In this document: positions 35,641-47,811 of the stretch, piece by piece
Layout of the letters: each line of letters starts with the position of its first letter
How positions within the stretch are numbered: the stretch's first letter is position 1
Made by a program: the position numbers and the translations under genes
Source: Tolypeutes matacus
Taxonomy: Eukaryota > Chordata > Mammalia > Cingulata > Chlamyphoridae
Direction: 5' to 3'
Assembly: GCA_026826555.1 (NCBI GenBank)
Contig: JAKSZT010054573.1
Location: 976,332-1,040,331, forward strand
Length of the DNA stretch: 64,000 nucleotides
The notes under the pieces: model-generated
Told to the model about the DNA's origin: nothing
Seen by the model: the letters and a program-made list of their open reading frames with translations, nothing else
Database searches by the model: none

Positions 35641-36879
35641 AATGAACAGTAATTCTCCTAGTTGAAAAAGTTGGTTTGAAAAAACTCCTTCAGATGCCCC
35701 ATCTTCTATGAATTAACCAGAGACTCACTGTTGTTAGAGCCTGGCTAGGTAATGCATTAAATCCCTTCTGGGTGACTTAAGATGCCAGGCGGGATGAAGT
35801 CAGGGAGTTCAGACAGCCTCGTCCTTTACCTCCGCTTTGAGGGATGCTCAGCTGGCCTGCTACCCGTCTCAGCACCTGCACAGCCCCGCATCCATCTCCT
35901 GCAGATGCAGGGGAGCCACGTGTCCCACATCACCTCTAGTCAACGGGTCACTTCAGGATAAAATGTGTGACAAAGAAAGGTGTCTTTTAGAGATACGCAA
36001 GACGAACTAGTTATACACACATAAATTACCTGAGCAAATGCCTTGTAGAAACAGAAGATTTGTTATAGGGGGTGAGAGTGAAGAAAACCAATTCTTGTTG
36101 AACTGATAAATGTCCCTTCTAAATAGTTTATGTTGCCATTAAAGCAAAAAGTTGCCATTTTTCTTCTATATGCCAGCGACTTATGTCCTGCACGAGCTAC
36201 TCAGGGCTTTCTAAATCATATCTCTTGGTCACTGGCCAAATGCCTGGTTGTTGTGTACATGTGGAATAAATTATCAGATGAAAACTATCTTGAGTCTTTC
36301 TAGCTAGTTGAAACAATGCACCTGTAAATCTTTAACTGCATATGATCAAATGTCCCACTAACATGGTAGACACAAGATACCAACTCTCACACAGGACAAT
36401 AGTAGCTAAAGTTCTGGATTTTAACCTGACTTGGGGCATTGCAGTAGTTAGGAGAAAAAAATCCCCTAACCAAGGCTTGAAATTGTAATAGTAACTGCTG
36501 TTTATATGCATTCTTATATTTATTTTTGAATTCTTGTTTGAGAAGATTTTGGAAACATGTCCTTTGTAAGGTGGAAGGGAGAATTCCCTTATAAGAGGGG
36601 TGAAGAAATCCCCAGAAAAAAAGACTACTCTTTCAAGGAACCTCTTGTCCTAACCATGTGGAAGTGCTTGTAGTTGTCCAAACCTGCTTTAGAATACAGG
36701 ACAATGAAGGCTGAGTTGTGATAGCTGTGCTATCAGATATTTGTTGAATAAATGTATTGTGTTGCTAGTTCTTGCCTCTCTGTCTCTTCCTAGATCGTCC
36801 TTTCCTTCACTCATCTCCCAACCCCATGCAGGGATTCTCCTCGTCCTTGGAGAGGAAGGCTTTCTTTCTCTTGGGGGCA
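35641..36879. other. Unannotated interval
   Basis: Nothing recognisable. Confidence 0.4.
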
Positions 36880-37090
36880 CCACCCGGCCTCCTTCGCAGC
36901 CTCTGCAGGGTAGATTGCTCCATCTTTTCTTTTTCTCTCACTTACATGCTGGGAACATGTACTAATGCCCTTGCTACACTTTGTAAGAGTCTGTTTTACA
37001 ACATGTGTTTGTTTGCATTCCCAGGTTCTAGCATGTAGATTTGTTCAACAACTATCAAATGAGTGAATGCATGAGTGAGTAAACGATTTC
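36880..37090 (+). mobile_element. L2 LINE 3' end
   Basis: CTTGCTACACTTTGTAAGAG, CAGGTTCTAGCATGTAGATT and TGAGTGAATGCATGAGTGAG follow an L2 3' terminus. The left limit is uncertain. Confidence 0.6.
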
Positions 37091-37171
37091 CAGATGCCCT
37101 CTGCCATCTTCTCTCATTGAAGTATGTCCGTGTTCTGTGCCTCTTCCAAAGAAGCATAAGCTCCTTGAGAG

Positions 37172-37362
37172 TGACATTGCCAGATTTAGCAAATAAAAAT
37201 GCAGGAACCCCAATTAAACTTGAATTTCAGATAAACAGTGATAACTTTTTAGGGTAAGTAGATCCCATGCAATATTTGGGACATACTTATACTATAAGAG
37301 GGTTTGCTGTGTCTCAGAAATGTAAATTTAGCTGAGAAACCTGTGTTTTCTTTGGCAACTCT
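37172..37362. mobile_element. Non-autonomous DNA transposon with GTTGCCAG-type ends
   Basis: Same family as 14755-14908. It begins ATTGCCAGATTTAGCAAATA, has TTGAATTTCAGATAAACAGT and the central TGCAATATTTGGGACATACT, and ends TTTGGCAACTCT. Confidence 0.85.
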
Positions 37363-37924
37363 ACTTGAAAAGAGACATCCGATCTTAACTCTTCCGGTTA
37401 GTTCCTACAGTGTTCAGGCTAGGTCTTGAAGACTGCCTCTCAGAGGACTGCCCCAGAGCACTGCTCTCAGCTCAGGACACCGCCGTTTAGAAGGAATTGC
37501 ACGTGTCCTAAGTAATACAAACTGTGACTAAAAATGGTGTCACATGACATATGGTTAAAGGGAATGAGGTTATTTAATCTGGAGAAGAGAATCCAGAGAT
37601 CATGGGAGCCTCGTTGCCAAGGCCGCTTTTCTGTAAAGAAGCCCATTAGGTCAGTTTCTAAAGCATTAGGGGCTATCACTAGTACCCACGTGTGGGAACC
37701 ACAGAGAGACACATTCCAACTGATTGGGTAGAATTCCAGTCCTTAGTGAGAATCATACCAAGACGGAATGGGCTGCTTTGGAAGGTGATACTTTGCCTCC
37801 CCTAGAGGTCTCTGAACACAGGCCAGATGTCACGTGGCAGGGGTACAGACGGGGGAAAGGGAGATTACCATGCGAATGGTTGGAAAGAGTGATACTGCTT
37901 TCGTGTGTATGCAAGTGAACTTAG
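37363..37924. other. Unannotated interval
   Basis: Nothing recognisable. Confidence 0.4.
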
Positions 37925-38165
37925 CACGGTGCTGACCTTTGCTTTATTGCCATATGAATTGCATACCATAAAGTTCGTCGTGTGAAAGTATCCTGTCCAG
38001 AACATTCCAGAAGTTGTACAGCTATCACCAATGTCTAGTCCCAGAACATCTGCATCACCCCCAAAAGAAATCCATACCTGTTAGCAGGAACTCCCCATTC
38101 CTCCCTTCTTCCAGCTCCTGGCAACCACTAATGGATTTGCTGTGTTTATAGATTTGGGATTGACT
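37925..38165 (-). mobile_element. Old L1 (L1M-type) fragment, minus strand
   Basis: AATTGCATACCATAAAGTTC, GTACAGCTATCACCAATGTC, CCAGAACATCTGCATCACCC and CTGGCAACCACTAATGGATT follow the reversed 3' UTR of old L1 families. Confidence 0.85.
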
Positions 38166-38537
38166 GATACATAAGATCCCTTTGAATTTGAGGATTCTCT
38201 GTTTCTGTGAGGAGACCATGTGACACCCTCCCCTCATATAAACACAGGCAGACCACATCCAAGGGTAATGGAAGGTTCAGTATTCCACAATTACCATTAA
38301 GCCCAAATTCTGAACACAAGTAGCTTGGTGAGAAAGCACCATCTTTAAATCTCACATTGATCTCATGACACTCTGTTCAAATAATCTATCCTTATTCATT
38401 ACATGTAAGCACAAACTCACGAGCCTGTAACTTAAAGGAAACACCCTGAAGTCCATTTGGTGAAAGTACATTTTACTTATAGCCTTATTTATGTCTAAAA
38501 TAAATCTTTGTTTCTATTCTATTCTGAATCTTATATA
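38166..38537. other. Unannotated interval
   Basis: Nothing recognisable. Confidence 0.4.
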
Positions 38538-38542
38538 GTTAC

Positions 38543-39137
38543 TGTAGCAGTTTGATATAGTTATAAATTCCAAAAATAGATATTGGATTATGCTTGTAAA
38601 CTGGTCTATTCCTCTGGGCATGATTAACTTATGATTAGGTGTTTGATTTGGCCATGTCAGTAGGATGTGGAGTCCCTACCCCTTGGTGGGCGGGGACTCA
38701 GAGATAAAACTACCTGGCAGAGCAGAGGAGTGAGTTGGAGTTTTGAGTTGGAGTTCTGATGTGGAGTTTTAATGCTGGAGCCCGGGGAAGTAAGCAAACA
38801 GAGGAGCTTGGTCGTGAGAAAGGAGAGAAGGCGTTTGCCTGAGAGAAAGGCAAAGCCTAGAGAGCTTCATAATCTACAGCTGCCCTTGTGGAGGAACTAG
38901 AGGAGGTGAGCCCGGAAAGAAATGGAGCCTGGGAAAGAGAGGAACCCAGGAGGCCTGAACTCTTGGCAGACATCGGCAGCCATCTTGCCCCAACATGTGG
39001 CAATGGACTTTGGTGAGAGAAGAAACTTACGCTTTATGGCCTGGGAACTGTGGACTTCTACCCCAAATAAATACCCTCTATAAAAACCAGCCGATTTCTG
39101 GTATTTTGCAACAGCACCCCTTTGGCTGACTAATACA
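38543..39137 (+). mobile_element. Solo LTR with TG...CA ends and 5-bp duplication
   Basis: A 595-base LTR starting TGTAGCAGTTTGATATAG and ending TGACTAATACA. The 5-base duplication GTTAC flanks it at 38538-38542 and 39138-39142. It carries AATAAA near 39065 followed by ATTTCTGGTATTTTGCAACA, like MaLR/ERVL LTRs. No internal retroviral sequence remains, so it results from LTR-LTR recombination. Confidence 0.9.
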
Positions 39138-39142
39138 GTTAC

Positions 39143-40189
39143 AAATTGAATATATTACTCTCCAGGATTTTCTTTTTCTTTATTAACTTATGAACCTGAA
39201 AAAGAGGAACTAGGAACCTAACCTTGTTTGCAGTAAAACTCTTTGACATAATGTGACTAGAAAAAGTGTCCTTGGGCACCATCCTATGAAGACATGGGTG
39301 GGTTCTCTCTTGTTCCATTGGGTGGGCTGGGCAATAGGATAACCATGTGTCTAGTCTCTCTCTTGGCAGAGTATGAAAAGTTCATCCACAATCAATCACC
39401 ATCCAGCTCAAGACCTTAATGATAAGATGTGTTCTATCATAGGAGCATAGTTAGGCTCTGATGAAGAGATCCGCTGTTTATTCTCAGTGTATCACATCTG
39501 GGGAGTACATGGCATGAGTATATTGTAGACATGTTAAAATTAAAAATGAATTTGAGTTCCTATAGATTTCCAAGCTCACAAGAGTCACAATTGAGAACAT
39601 ATGATAGGGTGACAATTGGAAAAGCCAGGGCTTTTTATTTATTTTAAAGCTATCTTAAGAAAGGGATTTATGGGAAAAAAAGAAAATACTCTGCAGCTAT
39701 ATCTAAATACCTTCTTTAAAAATGCCCTTGCTCTTGGGTTTGTACAAAGCACTTTGAGTCAAATGGAAGCTCATCTACTACAGATGTTTAAGATATGTAC
39801 TCTAATATGAGCTACAGCATATTGGCCTGTAAACGTCATGAACTCCCTTTTTTTCTTAAGGAAATATCGTTGTATATAATTTACTTGAGGACAATTAGTA
39901 TAGTAGCCTCATGGACTTAGAATACTATGAGGATCTAATAAAATCAACTATTTATCACATAAATCACATACTGAGCATTCACCTTCCCTTTCTACTTCCT
40001 TCTCTGCCTTTTCTTCTACATCTTTCCTTCTTTCCTTCAAAAACACTAATTGTTTTTACCATTTTCCAGGACAAATTACTAAGATAGTAATTATTATGCC
40101 CTATCATAAATGAAATGGCAGGGCAAACAGATGGTGCAGACAAAGTATCTTGTAAACCCGATGAACCCAGACATGGGGGATGAATTATT
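39143..40189. other. Unannotated interval
   Basis: AT-rich; nothing recognisable. Confidence 0.4.
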
Positions 40190-40757
40190 TTTCTAATGAA
40201 ATGTAACAAACGACTACAAACTCAGTGTCTTACAACAACACACATTTACTATCTCACAGTTTCTGGTGGATCAGGAATCTGGCACAGCTTAACCAGATCC
40301 TTTGTAGAGGCTCACAGGCTGTAATCAAGATGGCGGCTTGGCTGAGTTCTCATCTGGAGGCTTGGCTGGGGAAGAATCCCTCAGGCTGTCACCAGAATTC
40401 AGTTCCTGGTGGTCGTGGAATTCATGGCATCTTGCTTCTTCAAAGCCAGCAACGGAGAGAGAGAGGGTCTCTGTGGCTTCAAGTCTGACACCTCCTAAAC
40501 CCTCTTTTAAAGGGCTCACTTGGTTAGATCAGACCCACCCAGGATAAACTCTCTTTTGATTAACTTAAAGTCTACTTATTAGGGACATTAATTGCATATG
40601 CAGAATTCCCTCACCTTTCCATGGAATTTTATGTAGCCATGGAAGTTCTATCCCATCATGCGTGCTGTATTCTATTGGTTGGAAGGAAGTGGTAGGACCT
40701 GTCCCGATTTAAGATGGTGAGAATCACAATGGCCATGCTAGCATTCTGCCTACCACA
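40190..40757 (-). mobile_element. MLT1 (ERVL-MaLR) LTR, minus strand
   Basis: The reverse strand starts TGGTAGGCAGAATGCTAGCA and ends with the TGTTTGTTGTTTTAAGC-like region, here ACACATTTACTATCTCACAG on the + strand. The internal TCTATTGGTTGGAAGGAAGT also fits MLT1. No internal region. Confidence 0.85.
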
Positions 40758-43099
40758 GGGGTAGGAGAAAAGTTATGGAAAACTTTTTGCTCTATCTACA
40801 AGGATCTTCTTAAAAGCAAATTGGTTGTGGATCTAAGTTAGGATTCCAAGTGAAGGGAAACAAAGAGACATTGGTCTACTTGGAAGCAACTGCTTATACT
40901 TTCAAAATAATCTTCCTTGGGCAGAACAATTCTGTTTTTTAAAGCATCATGGTTCTCTAAGTATTTTGTCTAAAAATGAATCATCAGTACAAAAATAGCA
41001 TTATTATGTCATCACATGAACTGCAAATAGCCAAGTAAAATGTAGAGTTTTGTCTGAAAATTCAAATTCTAGGATGAATATATTGTGTCCTTGTAATAAC
41101 CAGAATTGTTCTAGTCAAATAAAACGTACTTGATTATAAATATGATTTATTGCTTTAACAGTAAGTTTAACACTAAATTTTTTACTTAATTTTTGTTTAT
41201 TCTTTAAACTATAAAACAATATTTTAGCAATAAAACTTTTTGTTAGCTTATTAGCTTGTTATGATCTCATGTCTTATCATGATTCATGAGTTGAAAGCCA
41301 GAAAGTCCTAAAGCTTGGTAATTCACATTCCCAAGTCCAACAGTTGGTAGAAGAACTCTAGGTAACTTGTGTGGCAAAAGAAGGCAAGAAAGGAATCCTT
41401 GAAACAGGAACTGCACCTTTGTTTTAGAGGTTTTGGTGTTTTGGGTTTGCATTTATTTTTTGACTCGTTAGGTATTTGGGTTCTAATGCTGTCAGTGTAG
41501 TTTTATATTCTTTGGATTTTCGACTCTTGAAGCAATGTTATTTTTAACCTGGTGTCTTCAGTCAGGTTCCCTCAGTAAAATGTGAGTCAGGGATTCAAGT
41601 ACATGTGGCTTATTTCAGAGGCTATCTCAATGAGGGAAGTGAGGCCAGGGAGGGAGGGAGACCAGCCTGGGGGCCGTGCCCCTCTGTCTGTCCACACTGA
41701 GCAGGCCTCAGCGTTGTCCCATTCAAGGGGCTAAGTACATGCGTTAAAGCAGTGCAGGGGCCCTAAAGACAAGAGAGGACCCGACTGAAGCTGAGATGAA
41801 ACCCTGCCAAGCAGTCACACGGCCCCTACCCAGCAGAGGGCGGTCAGTGTAGCTTGCTGCTCTTCCACCGTCATGGCCCGTAAGGAGACAAGCCCAAACG
41901 GAGGTAACAGGTTATCCCTTCCGCAGACAGCAAGATTAAGACCAGCGTGATGCCAGCCCTAGTGTCTCTAGTTCCACCAGACAACACCCAGCCAGAGGGG
42001 ACAGACGGCACACACCATGAGCGGTGGGTCGCTCCGCTGCCAGCGCTCTAACCTCAAACTAGCCAGTGGGACTTACACAGAGGCTGGAAGCTGTACCCTA
42101 AAGGAGGCGAGGAGGAAAGTTCTGGCTCAACTGCAGCGAGGGTGATGGAGAAGGAACGGTCCCGTGCCTGGCTTCCCCACGGGGGAGCTGAGAAAATGCC
42201 TCTCTATGCCTCCGCACCAGGCTGACCTCCCCTTGTTCCAGAAGGAAGCACAAGGCATTCCACCAGGACTTGAGTCAGCGGGAGCTCAAGTCTTGCCTGC
42301 ATGACCCATGCGGGAATGTGTAAGGTGCCAGGGTGAAATGGTGGGGCCTTTCCCCTACAAACAGTGACAGAGCAGGGACCCTGTACCACCCAAATCCATG
42401 ACACAGCTGTCACACTTGGCCCCACACAAGCTCTTGCAGTGGTGGCTCGACAAGGATGCTAAGAAAGGGGATGCTAAGATTGCATGGTGATGTATGCTAG
42501 AGAAACCATGGACCAGAACAAGTTCTTAGACCTTTGCTATCTCTCTTGGCTGCTCATTCAGCCCTGGCAATAACGCCCTGGATAATATGGCGTTGGAACA
42601 TGTGGCTGGTCTTTATCCTCAGTTCCTGGGGAGGCAACCTCCGAATCTTTGGGATTTCCTGTGACAGGAGTGTCTTTTGTTCTTCCGGGTGGACCAGGAA
42701 CCACATCTGATAGTTCCTGTGCTACGGAGATGAAAGGGTGTGGCCAGCCACACCTGCAGACTTAGGGTGTGGGCCTGCCCCACCAGAAAAGCCAACCAGG
42801 TGATTAGGGGGTTGAGGCTTTGAGCCACGTCTACGGGGTACCTCAGCCCAGTATCCCGAACTCTGGGAGGGTAGGGGCGGTTGGTTGAGCTCAACCACCT
42901 GGACCTTGATTCCTTCCATCCTGCCTAAGGAAGAAGACCCCATACTAACTTGGGATACTGGAAGCTGCACGAAGCTTCCATGATCGAGAAGATACGTAGC
43001 TACTATCCTGGGAGGGTGTTGCCTTGTGACTCCATGTGGGAAGGACATGGAAGCTTGCATGTGAGACCCTCCTAGACCTCGTTCTATGCATCTCTTCTT
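40758..43099. other. Unannotated interval
   Basis: 40.8-41.5 kb is AT-rich and has nothing recognisable. 41.6-43.1 kb is GC-richer and looks like old repeat DNA, but I cannot assign a family. Minus-strand frames at 43060-42619 are not gene-like. Confidence 0.35.
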
Positions 43100-43445
43100 T
43101 TGGCTTCTTCTGATTTGTACCCTTTTGCCAAAGTAAAGCTATAATCATGAGTTGAGCCCTTTCGGTGAGTTCTGTGAATCGTTCTAATGAACTGTCAAAG
43201 CTGAGGGGGTGTTGTGATCCTGCCGATGGGTAGCCGGTTGGTCAGCAGTGCAGGTGGCCTGGGCCCCAAGCTGGCAACTGGTGCCCAAAGGGGAATCTGC
43301 AGAGGATGGCCCCGAGCCCATGGGGTCTCGTCCCACCCCAGGTGCTTACAGACAGAGTTGACTTGGGGGGCTGCAGTTTTTGCAGTTGGTGTCAGACACT
43401 GTGTTGTGGACATTGTCGATGTTTTTGGGTAACTCACCCATGCCT
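43100..43445 (+). mobile_element. Ancient dispersed repeat, probably LTR-like
   Basis: AGTAAAGCTATAATCATGAG, then GAGTTCTGTGAATCGTTCTA and TAGCCGGTTGGTCAGCAGTG GGTGGCC-like text resemble a repeat common in placental genomes. It may be the 3' part of an LTR that begins further left (about 42450). Confidence 0.45.
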
Positions 43446-44584
43446 GAACATCAAGCACGCGCACGTGCCTTTTCTAAGATGTCCAGACACCATGCAGGGC
43501 GAAGTATTTGGAGATGTGGTTTCTGGAGATTTGTCTGGCCAGGTACCCTGAGGTCCCACTGGAAAGTCCCTCCTGCAGTATTTTACAGCATGTCTGTTTG
43601 CACGACACACAGTTGTCTTGAGCATTTTTTGACTGCAAATTAGGGGAGTTTTTCTTGATTGCTTTGCTCATAAATTGCCAGAATTTTTGAGCTATCTTAT
43701 GTTGTAATGTGTAATATATAGTGTGCATAATTTTTAATATTTTCAGTTCACCCATTTCATCATTAAATAAGCATTTATCAGGCATTGAACTGGACAATGA
43801 GGACTCAGAGATAAATTTAATGTCTCTTCACATAATTAAAATCTCATGATAAATTACTTTGCCATGCATGCCCGTGATGATACTTATATCAGGTTAAAGC
43901 CGTTGTCTACACAGTGATATATAATGCATCTCTCTTATGATAATGAAGAAAACCTATAAAACTAGAGCTGTCCTGCTAAACCATTGCCCTGATACATTAT
44001 TTGGTATTATGTGATGGAATATGAACACAGTAATGCCCATTGTGTTGACTCACTCTCTCGGATCTGACTTCCAATATATCAGATAAAAACCAGAAGAAAT
44101 ATAATTGCATATTTTGAGATCTACAAGGAAAATAAAAACTATTCCAAGTATTTGAAACAGAAGAAACTTAATTTCAGCATGTGGCTACAAAGGCAATGGA
44201 AGACCTAAAAAGCCAATAGGGGATGGTAAGGCAGGCAGAGGATAGCAACCTCCAGAAGTCACTCCACTCCACGGGAGATGAATGAATGTAGACGGCCATG
44301 GTTCCCTAACCAGGGCCGCACCTCTGGTGGAAGCTGGGACCACAGCAGGCCTGTCCAGAGCAGCTGCCACCCTACGGACGACACAGCCACCTCCCTCGGG
44401 CCACGCCCAGCTGGGAGCCTGTGCACAGGAGAACCTGGGACCACAGCCTGGGGGTCAGCCCCAGGGATGCCGAGTGAGGTCAGGGGCCAGGAGCGGAGCC
44501 GAGGGCGGATGGAACTCACCCTTTAGGGAGACGTGATAAACCACCAACATTTTATATGATTTATAATTGTATTTTACATGCTGT
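43446..44584. other. Unannotated interval
   Basis: AT-rich to 44.2 kb, GC-richer at 44.2-44.5 kb with overlapping frames on both strands; no gene supported. Confidence 0.4.
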
Positions 44585-45055
44585 GATGGTTTGGAGCTGT
44601 GTGGACCCCAGGAAAGTGTGTTCTTAAAGTTAGTCCATTCCTGTGGGTGGGGACCCTTTGAAAGGAGGGCCTTCTGGTGAGTAGGACCTTAAGTCAAGCT
44701 GTGACCCACCTCATTCAGGGTGGGTCTTAATCCTCTTACTGGAGCCCTCCAGAAGAGAGTGGAATCCAGACATAGAGAGAAAGCCACGGAAGCAAGAAGC
44801 TAAAATCAAGGAGGCCCGGAAGAGAAGGGAGAGGCCAGCAGATGCCGCCACGTGCCTTGCCATGTGACAGAAGAGTCCAGGATCACCAGCCACTGGTCTT
44901 CAGGAAGAGGGTATCATCTTGATGACGGCTTGATTTGGACATTTCCGCAGCCTGAGAACTGTGAGCTTGGAAGCTAGTAAATCCCCATTGCTAAGGCCAG
45001 CCCATGTATGCCATCTGCTTGAGCAACTTTAGCAAACTGAAGCACACGGCCACCC
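44585..45055 (+). mobile_element. MaLR-type solo LTR
   Basis: Begins GATGGTTTGGAGCTGTGTGG and contains GGTGGGTCTTAATCCTCTTA, CTTGATTTGGACATTTCCGC and TAGTAAATCCCCATTGCTAA, ending near TTAGCAAACTGAAGCA. Closely related in layout to 30425-31085. Confidence 0.8.
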
Positions 45056-45202
45056 TGTTTTAATTAACCATGTTAGTTCACGGGGATGGGCTAATGCTCC
45101 TAGTTGTGGTTTTACGTGTAATTTCATTACTTACAGGTAGGATTTTAACGTCGGGGGCTTTGATTCCACGTCATTACAGATGAGGCAATCAGTGAATTCC
45201 TT

Positions 45203-45373
45203 CTGCCTTCCTTCCTCCCTCCCTCCCTTTCCTTCCTTCCCTTTCTTTTTCCTTCCTTCCCTCCCTTTCCTTCCTTCCCTTTCTTTTTCCTTCCTTCCCT
45301 TCCTTCCTTCCTTCCTTCCTTCCTCTTCCTTCCTTTCTTTCTTCTCTCTCTCTCTCTCTCTCTCTTTCTTTCA
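45203..45373. repeat. Pyrimidine-rich (CTTCC/CCTT/CT)n tract
   Basis: About 170 bases of almost pure C and T on the + strand, ending in (CT)n. It mirrors the purine tract at 23507-23672 in composition. Confidence 0.95.
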
Positions 45374-45399
45374 ATAAAGTTTTTGTTAATTTTTGGTTT

Positions 45400-45570
45400 C
45401 TTGCAGGGCAGTCTGAGCAAAAAGCACAGGCTTTGGAGTAGTTGGACTTGGGTTTGGATAATAATTCCATCCTTACCTGCTGTGTGCTTTGGGTAATCAC
45501 TGAATGTCTCTGAGCCATTTCCTCATCTGTAAGACGAGAATGATTAATATTAAATGATAATCCTAACATA
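45400..45570 (+). mobile_element. MIR SINE
   Basis: ACAGGCTTTGGAGTAGTTGG, then CCTTACCTGCTGTGTGCTTT and GAGCCATTTCCTCATCTGTA, in MIR order. Confidence 0.9.
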
Positions 45571-47048
45571 CAGGCAGTGCAACAACTGAGGATTTCTTCC
45601 TTGACCGACAGTGAGTCAGAGTGCTGAGCCCACTGGAAAGGGCTGAGAGCTGTGGGACTCTTCGTTAATAATATACTGCTCCTCTAACATTTCCACAAAC
45701 TTTCAGTGATGAAGAGGATACAGGCAAAGCACATAACCAGCTACTTGGCTATTCCCTGGAATACAGTACACAGGTTGGGAACACTGCATCAGCATGAATT
45801 CTAACTTTTGTTAAAATGCCATGCCAATTGAGGGTGATGGGAATAGTGGGCAACAGCGTCAGGTCAGAGATATTTACTTCAGCATGATGAGTAATGGCGC
45901 AAAACTCAAAATGTTTTAAGCCCTCTACTGGCACCTAAAAAGTGCATATAAGCGCGGTACTCCCATTCTATGCTCTAAGCAAGCACATTATAGACATTCC
46001 TAAAAAGCCCTGGAATTCTACTTTCTCTCTTCCTCGTGGGCCATGCTAAATGCATGTGCTGAGCTCAGAAACTCATCTAATAATAATCACCATCATCTAC
46101 CACCACCATTATGCCACAGGTCTTGTTACTTTATTAGGAACCAGTCATTTCTTTTTCACTTAAATTTCACACTTACTAGCCTAGGCATTTAGCATGAAAA
46201 ATAAAAATTAATACAGTCAAGCAATATAATTGTTAAGTCTGGGGTGATGACTAGAATTGCTTTGAAAATGTCTTCTAAAATCATGTAAGATAAGAAATAA
46301 GTAATGGTAGCGCACATTAACTGGGGCGAAGGCAGTCATTTTCACCATGATGGCAAGGTACAGTTGAGGAATGTTTTTGCACGATGTTAGAAATCTTGGT
46401 CTCATTTTAAGGATTTTGGTACTGGCAACTGAGTGCCTAAGTCATTTCTGTAGCTTTCACTTTAACGTACAGAGCTATTTATTCTCTGTTTCATTCTAAG
46501 CGGAATTTTAACATCAGATGAGAAATTATGGTTTCCTTTTCCTAATATTCTCTTCTCTCCTCATGGAAGGTACCAGTGTTGGGGCAAATTAAGCTGGACC
46601 ATAGACTGAAGAAGTGACTTAGGTCTACACGAGGACTATGTTGAGTGGGTGCTCATGGCTTGACAGGTGTGGGGCCCAGGAATGAAGACAGTGCAATTCC
46701 ACCTCGTAACCAAGCTCTGAGTGAGGTGCCATTACCTATTTTGTACATCTTGAGGCACATATTCCTTTTTTCACACAGCGGCCTCTGAAATGGGAACGTG
46801 TGCCGTCCCGCTGGCCACAGAGCAGGTGGAAACAGTCTGTCTTTGCCTGTGTGTGCCCACATGCAGTCACGGGCACTCATGCTTTGATCACTTCATATGA
46901 ATCCTGCAAATGGCAGGCGCCACGTGTGTTCATTCTACACACCCAGGAATGCCACTGACAGCAGGAGAAATGGCCAAATCCCCCAGAATCAAAGGAATAG
47001 TTCCCAAACCAAGAGGCTGTTGTGACCCATCAGCGCATCTCACAGGAG
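45571..47048. other. Unannotated interval
   Basis: Nothing recognisable to 46.9 kb. 46.9-47.05 kb may belong to the retroviral fragment on the right but I could not show this. Confidence 0.35.
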
Positions 47049-47058
47049 NNNNNNNNNN
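47049..47058. other. Assembly gap (10 N)
   Basis: Ten N bases; true size unknown. Confidence 0.98.
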
Positions 47059-47129
47059 CACTTCCTCGTCTTTGGTACCCACAACCCTAATGATCCACTT
47101 GAGTTGTATCTTTTTGGCTGATGATTTGC

Positions 47130-47495
47130 CAATTGGAGGCTCTGGCAGAGGGAGGCCGCCTCCAGGAGGAGGCACCCCTTGGGGTCTGGGATTAATTGCC
47201 TTCCTGAGACGAGTGCCAGGCACACCCCTTTGGAAAGCAGTTGTTAGCTAGCCACTGGGCTCTTGTTATAATGCTGAACACCTGGTCCACGGAGGGCTTG
47301 TGACCCTCCCACCTGATATGCCCGTTGGGGTGGGTCAATCCAGACTCCACTAAGAGGTGGGAAGGACCCAGCAAGCCTTGCTTATCAAATGGAAGTGGTA
47401 TATTCAAGAAGGTAGCCGGACTGGCTCCACCTGCATCTCAGCTTTATGTAGAGACAGCTGCCTCTTTGTGGGATGCTCTTTCCCCTACCACCATC
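47130..47495 (+). pseudogene. Endogenous retrovirus pol fragment, left part (broken)
   Basis: The + strand, read across frame changes, shows text typical of the end of the reverse transcriptase and the link to RNase H in retroviral Pol: FGKQLLASHWALV at about 47230-47270 and QALLIKWKWYIQEG at about 47366-47407. In-frame stops and shifts separate these pieces, and there is no start, no gag and no LTR that I can assign to it, so it is a dead fossil. A minisatellite starts at 47496 inside what should be the linker before RNase H. The class of retrovirus was not determined. Confidence 0.65.
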
Positions 47496-47708
47496 TGGAA
47501 CCACCCCATGGAACCTCCCCCTGGAACCACCACCCCCTGGAACCACCCCCCCCCTGGAACCACCACCCCCTGGAACCACCCCCTGGAACCAGCCCCTGGA
47601 ACCTCCCCCTGGAACCACCACCCCCTGGAACCACCACCCCCTGGAACCTCCCCCTGGAACCACCCCCTGGAACCTCCCCCTGGAACCTCCCCCTGGAACC
47701 TCCCCCTG
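47496..47708. repeat. Minisatellite of TGGAACC(A/T)CC(CCC) units inside ERV pol
   Basis: Fifteen units of 13-17 bases by hand count, core TGGAACC followed by ACCCCC, TCCCCC, ACCACCCCC or AGCCCC. The three frames on the + strand encode P/T/W/N-rich repeats (for example LEPPPGTTP), which is a by-product of the array. Confidence 0.95.
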
Positions 47709-47811
47709 GGAATCACCACGGGCTCAGTGGTTTCCCTAAATGCCTGGGCCTGGTTCATGGATGGTTTGGCTGAGCTGACACCTGATGCCGTCCCCCCCGG
47801 CCCCAGCCCCA
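47709..47811 (+). pseudogene. Endogenous retrovirus pol fragment, RNase H start (broken)
   Basis: Directly right of the array one frame reads NAWAWFMDGLAELTPDAV. This resembles the start of a retroviral RNase H domain, where a W-F/Y-T-D-G-S motif holds the first catalytic aspartate. Here the serine and threonine positions have changed. The order left part, array, RNase H start is what would be expected if the array had grown inside the original pol linker. Confidence 0.55.

Noticed and set aside
42450..47811. One endogenous retrovirus spanning the 43-kb LTR-like repeat and the 47-kb pol fragment
   Set aside because: A solo MaLR LTR, a MIR and a microsatellite lie between them and no gag or second LTR was found, so a single provirus cannot be supported.
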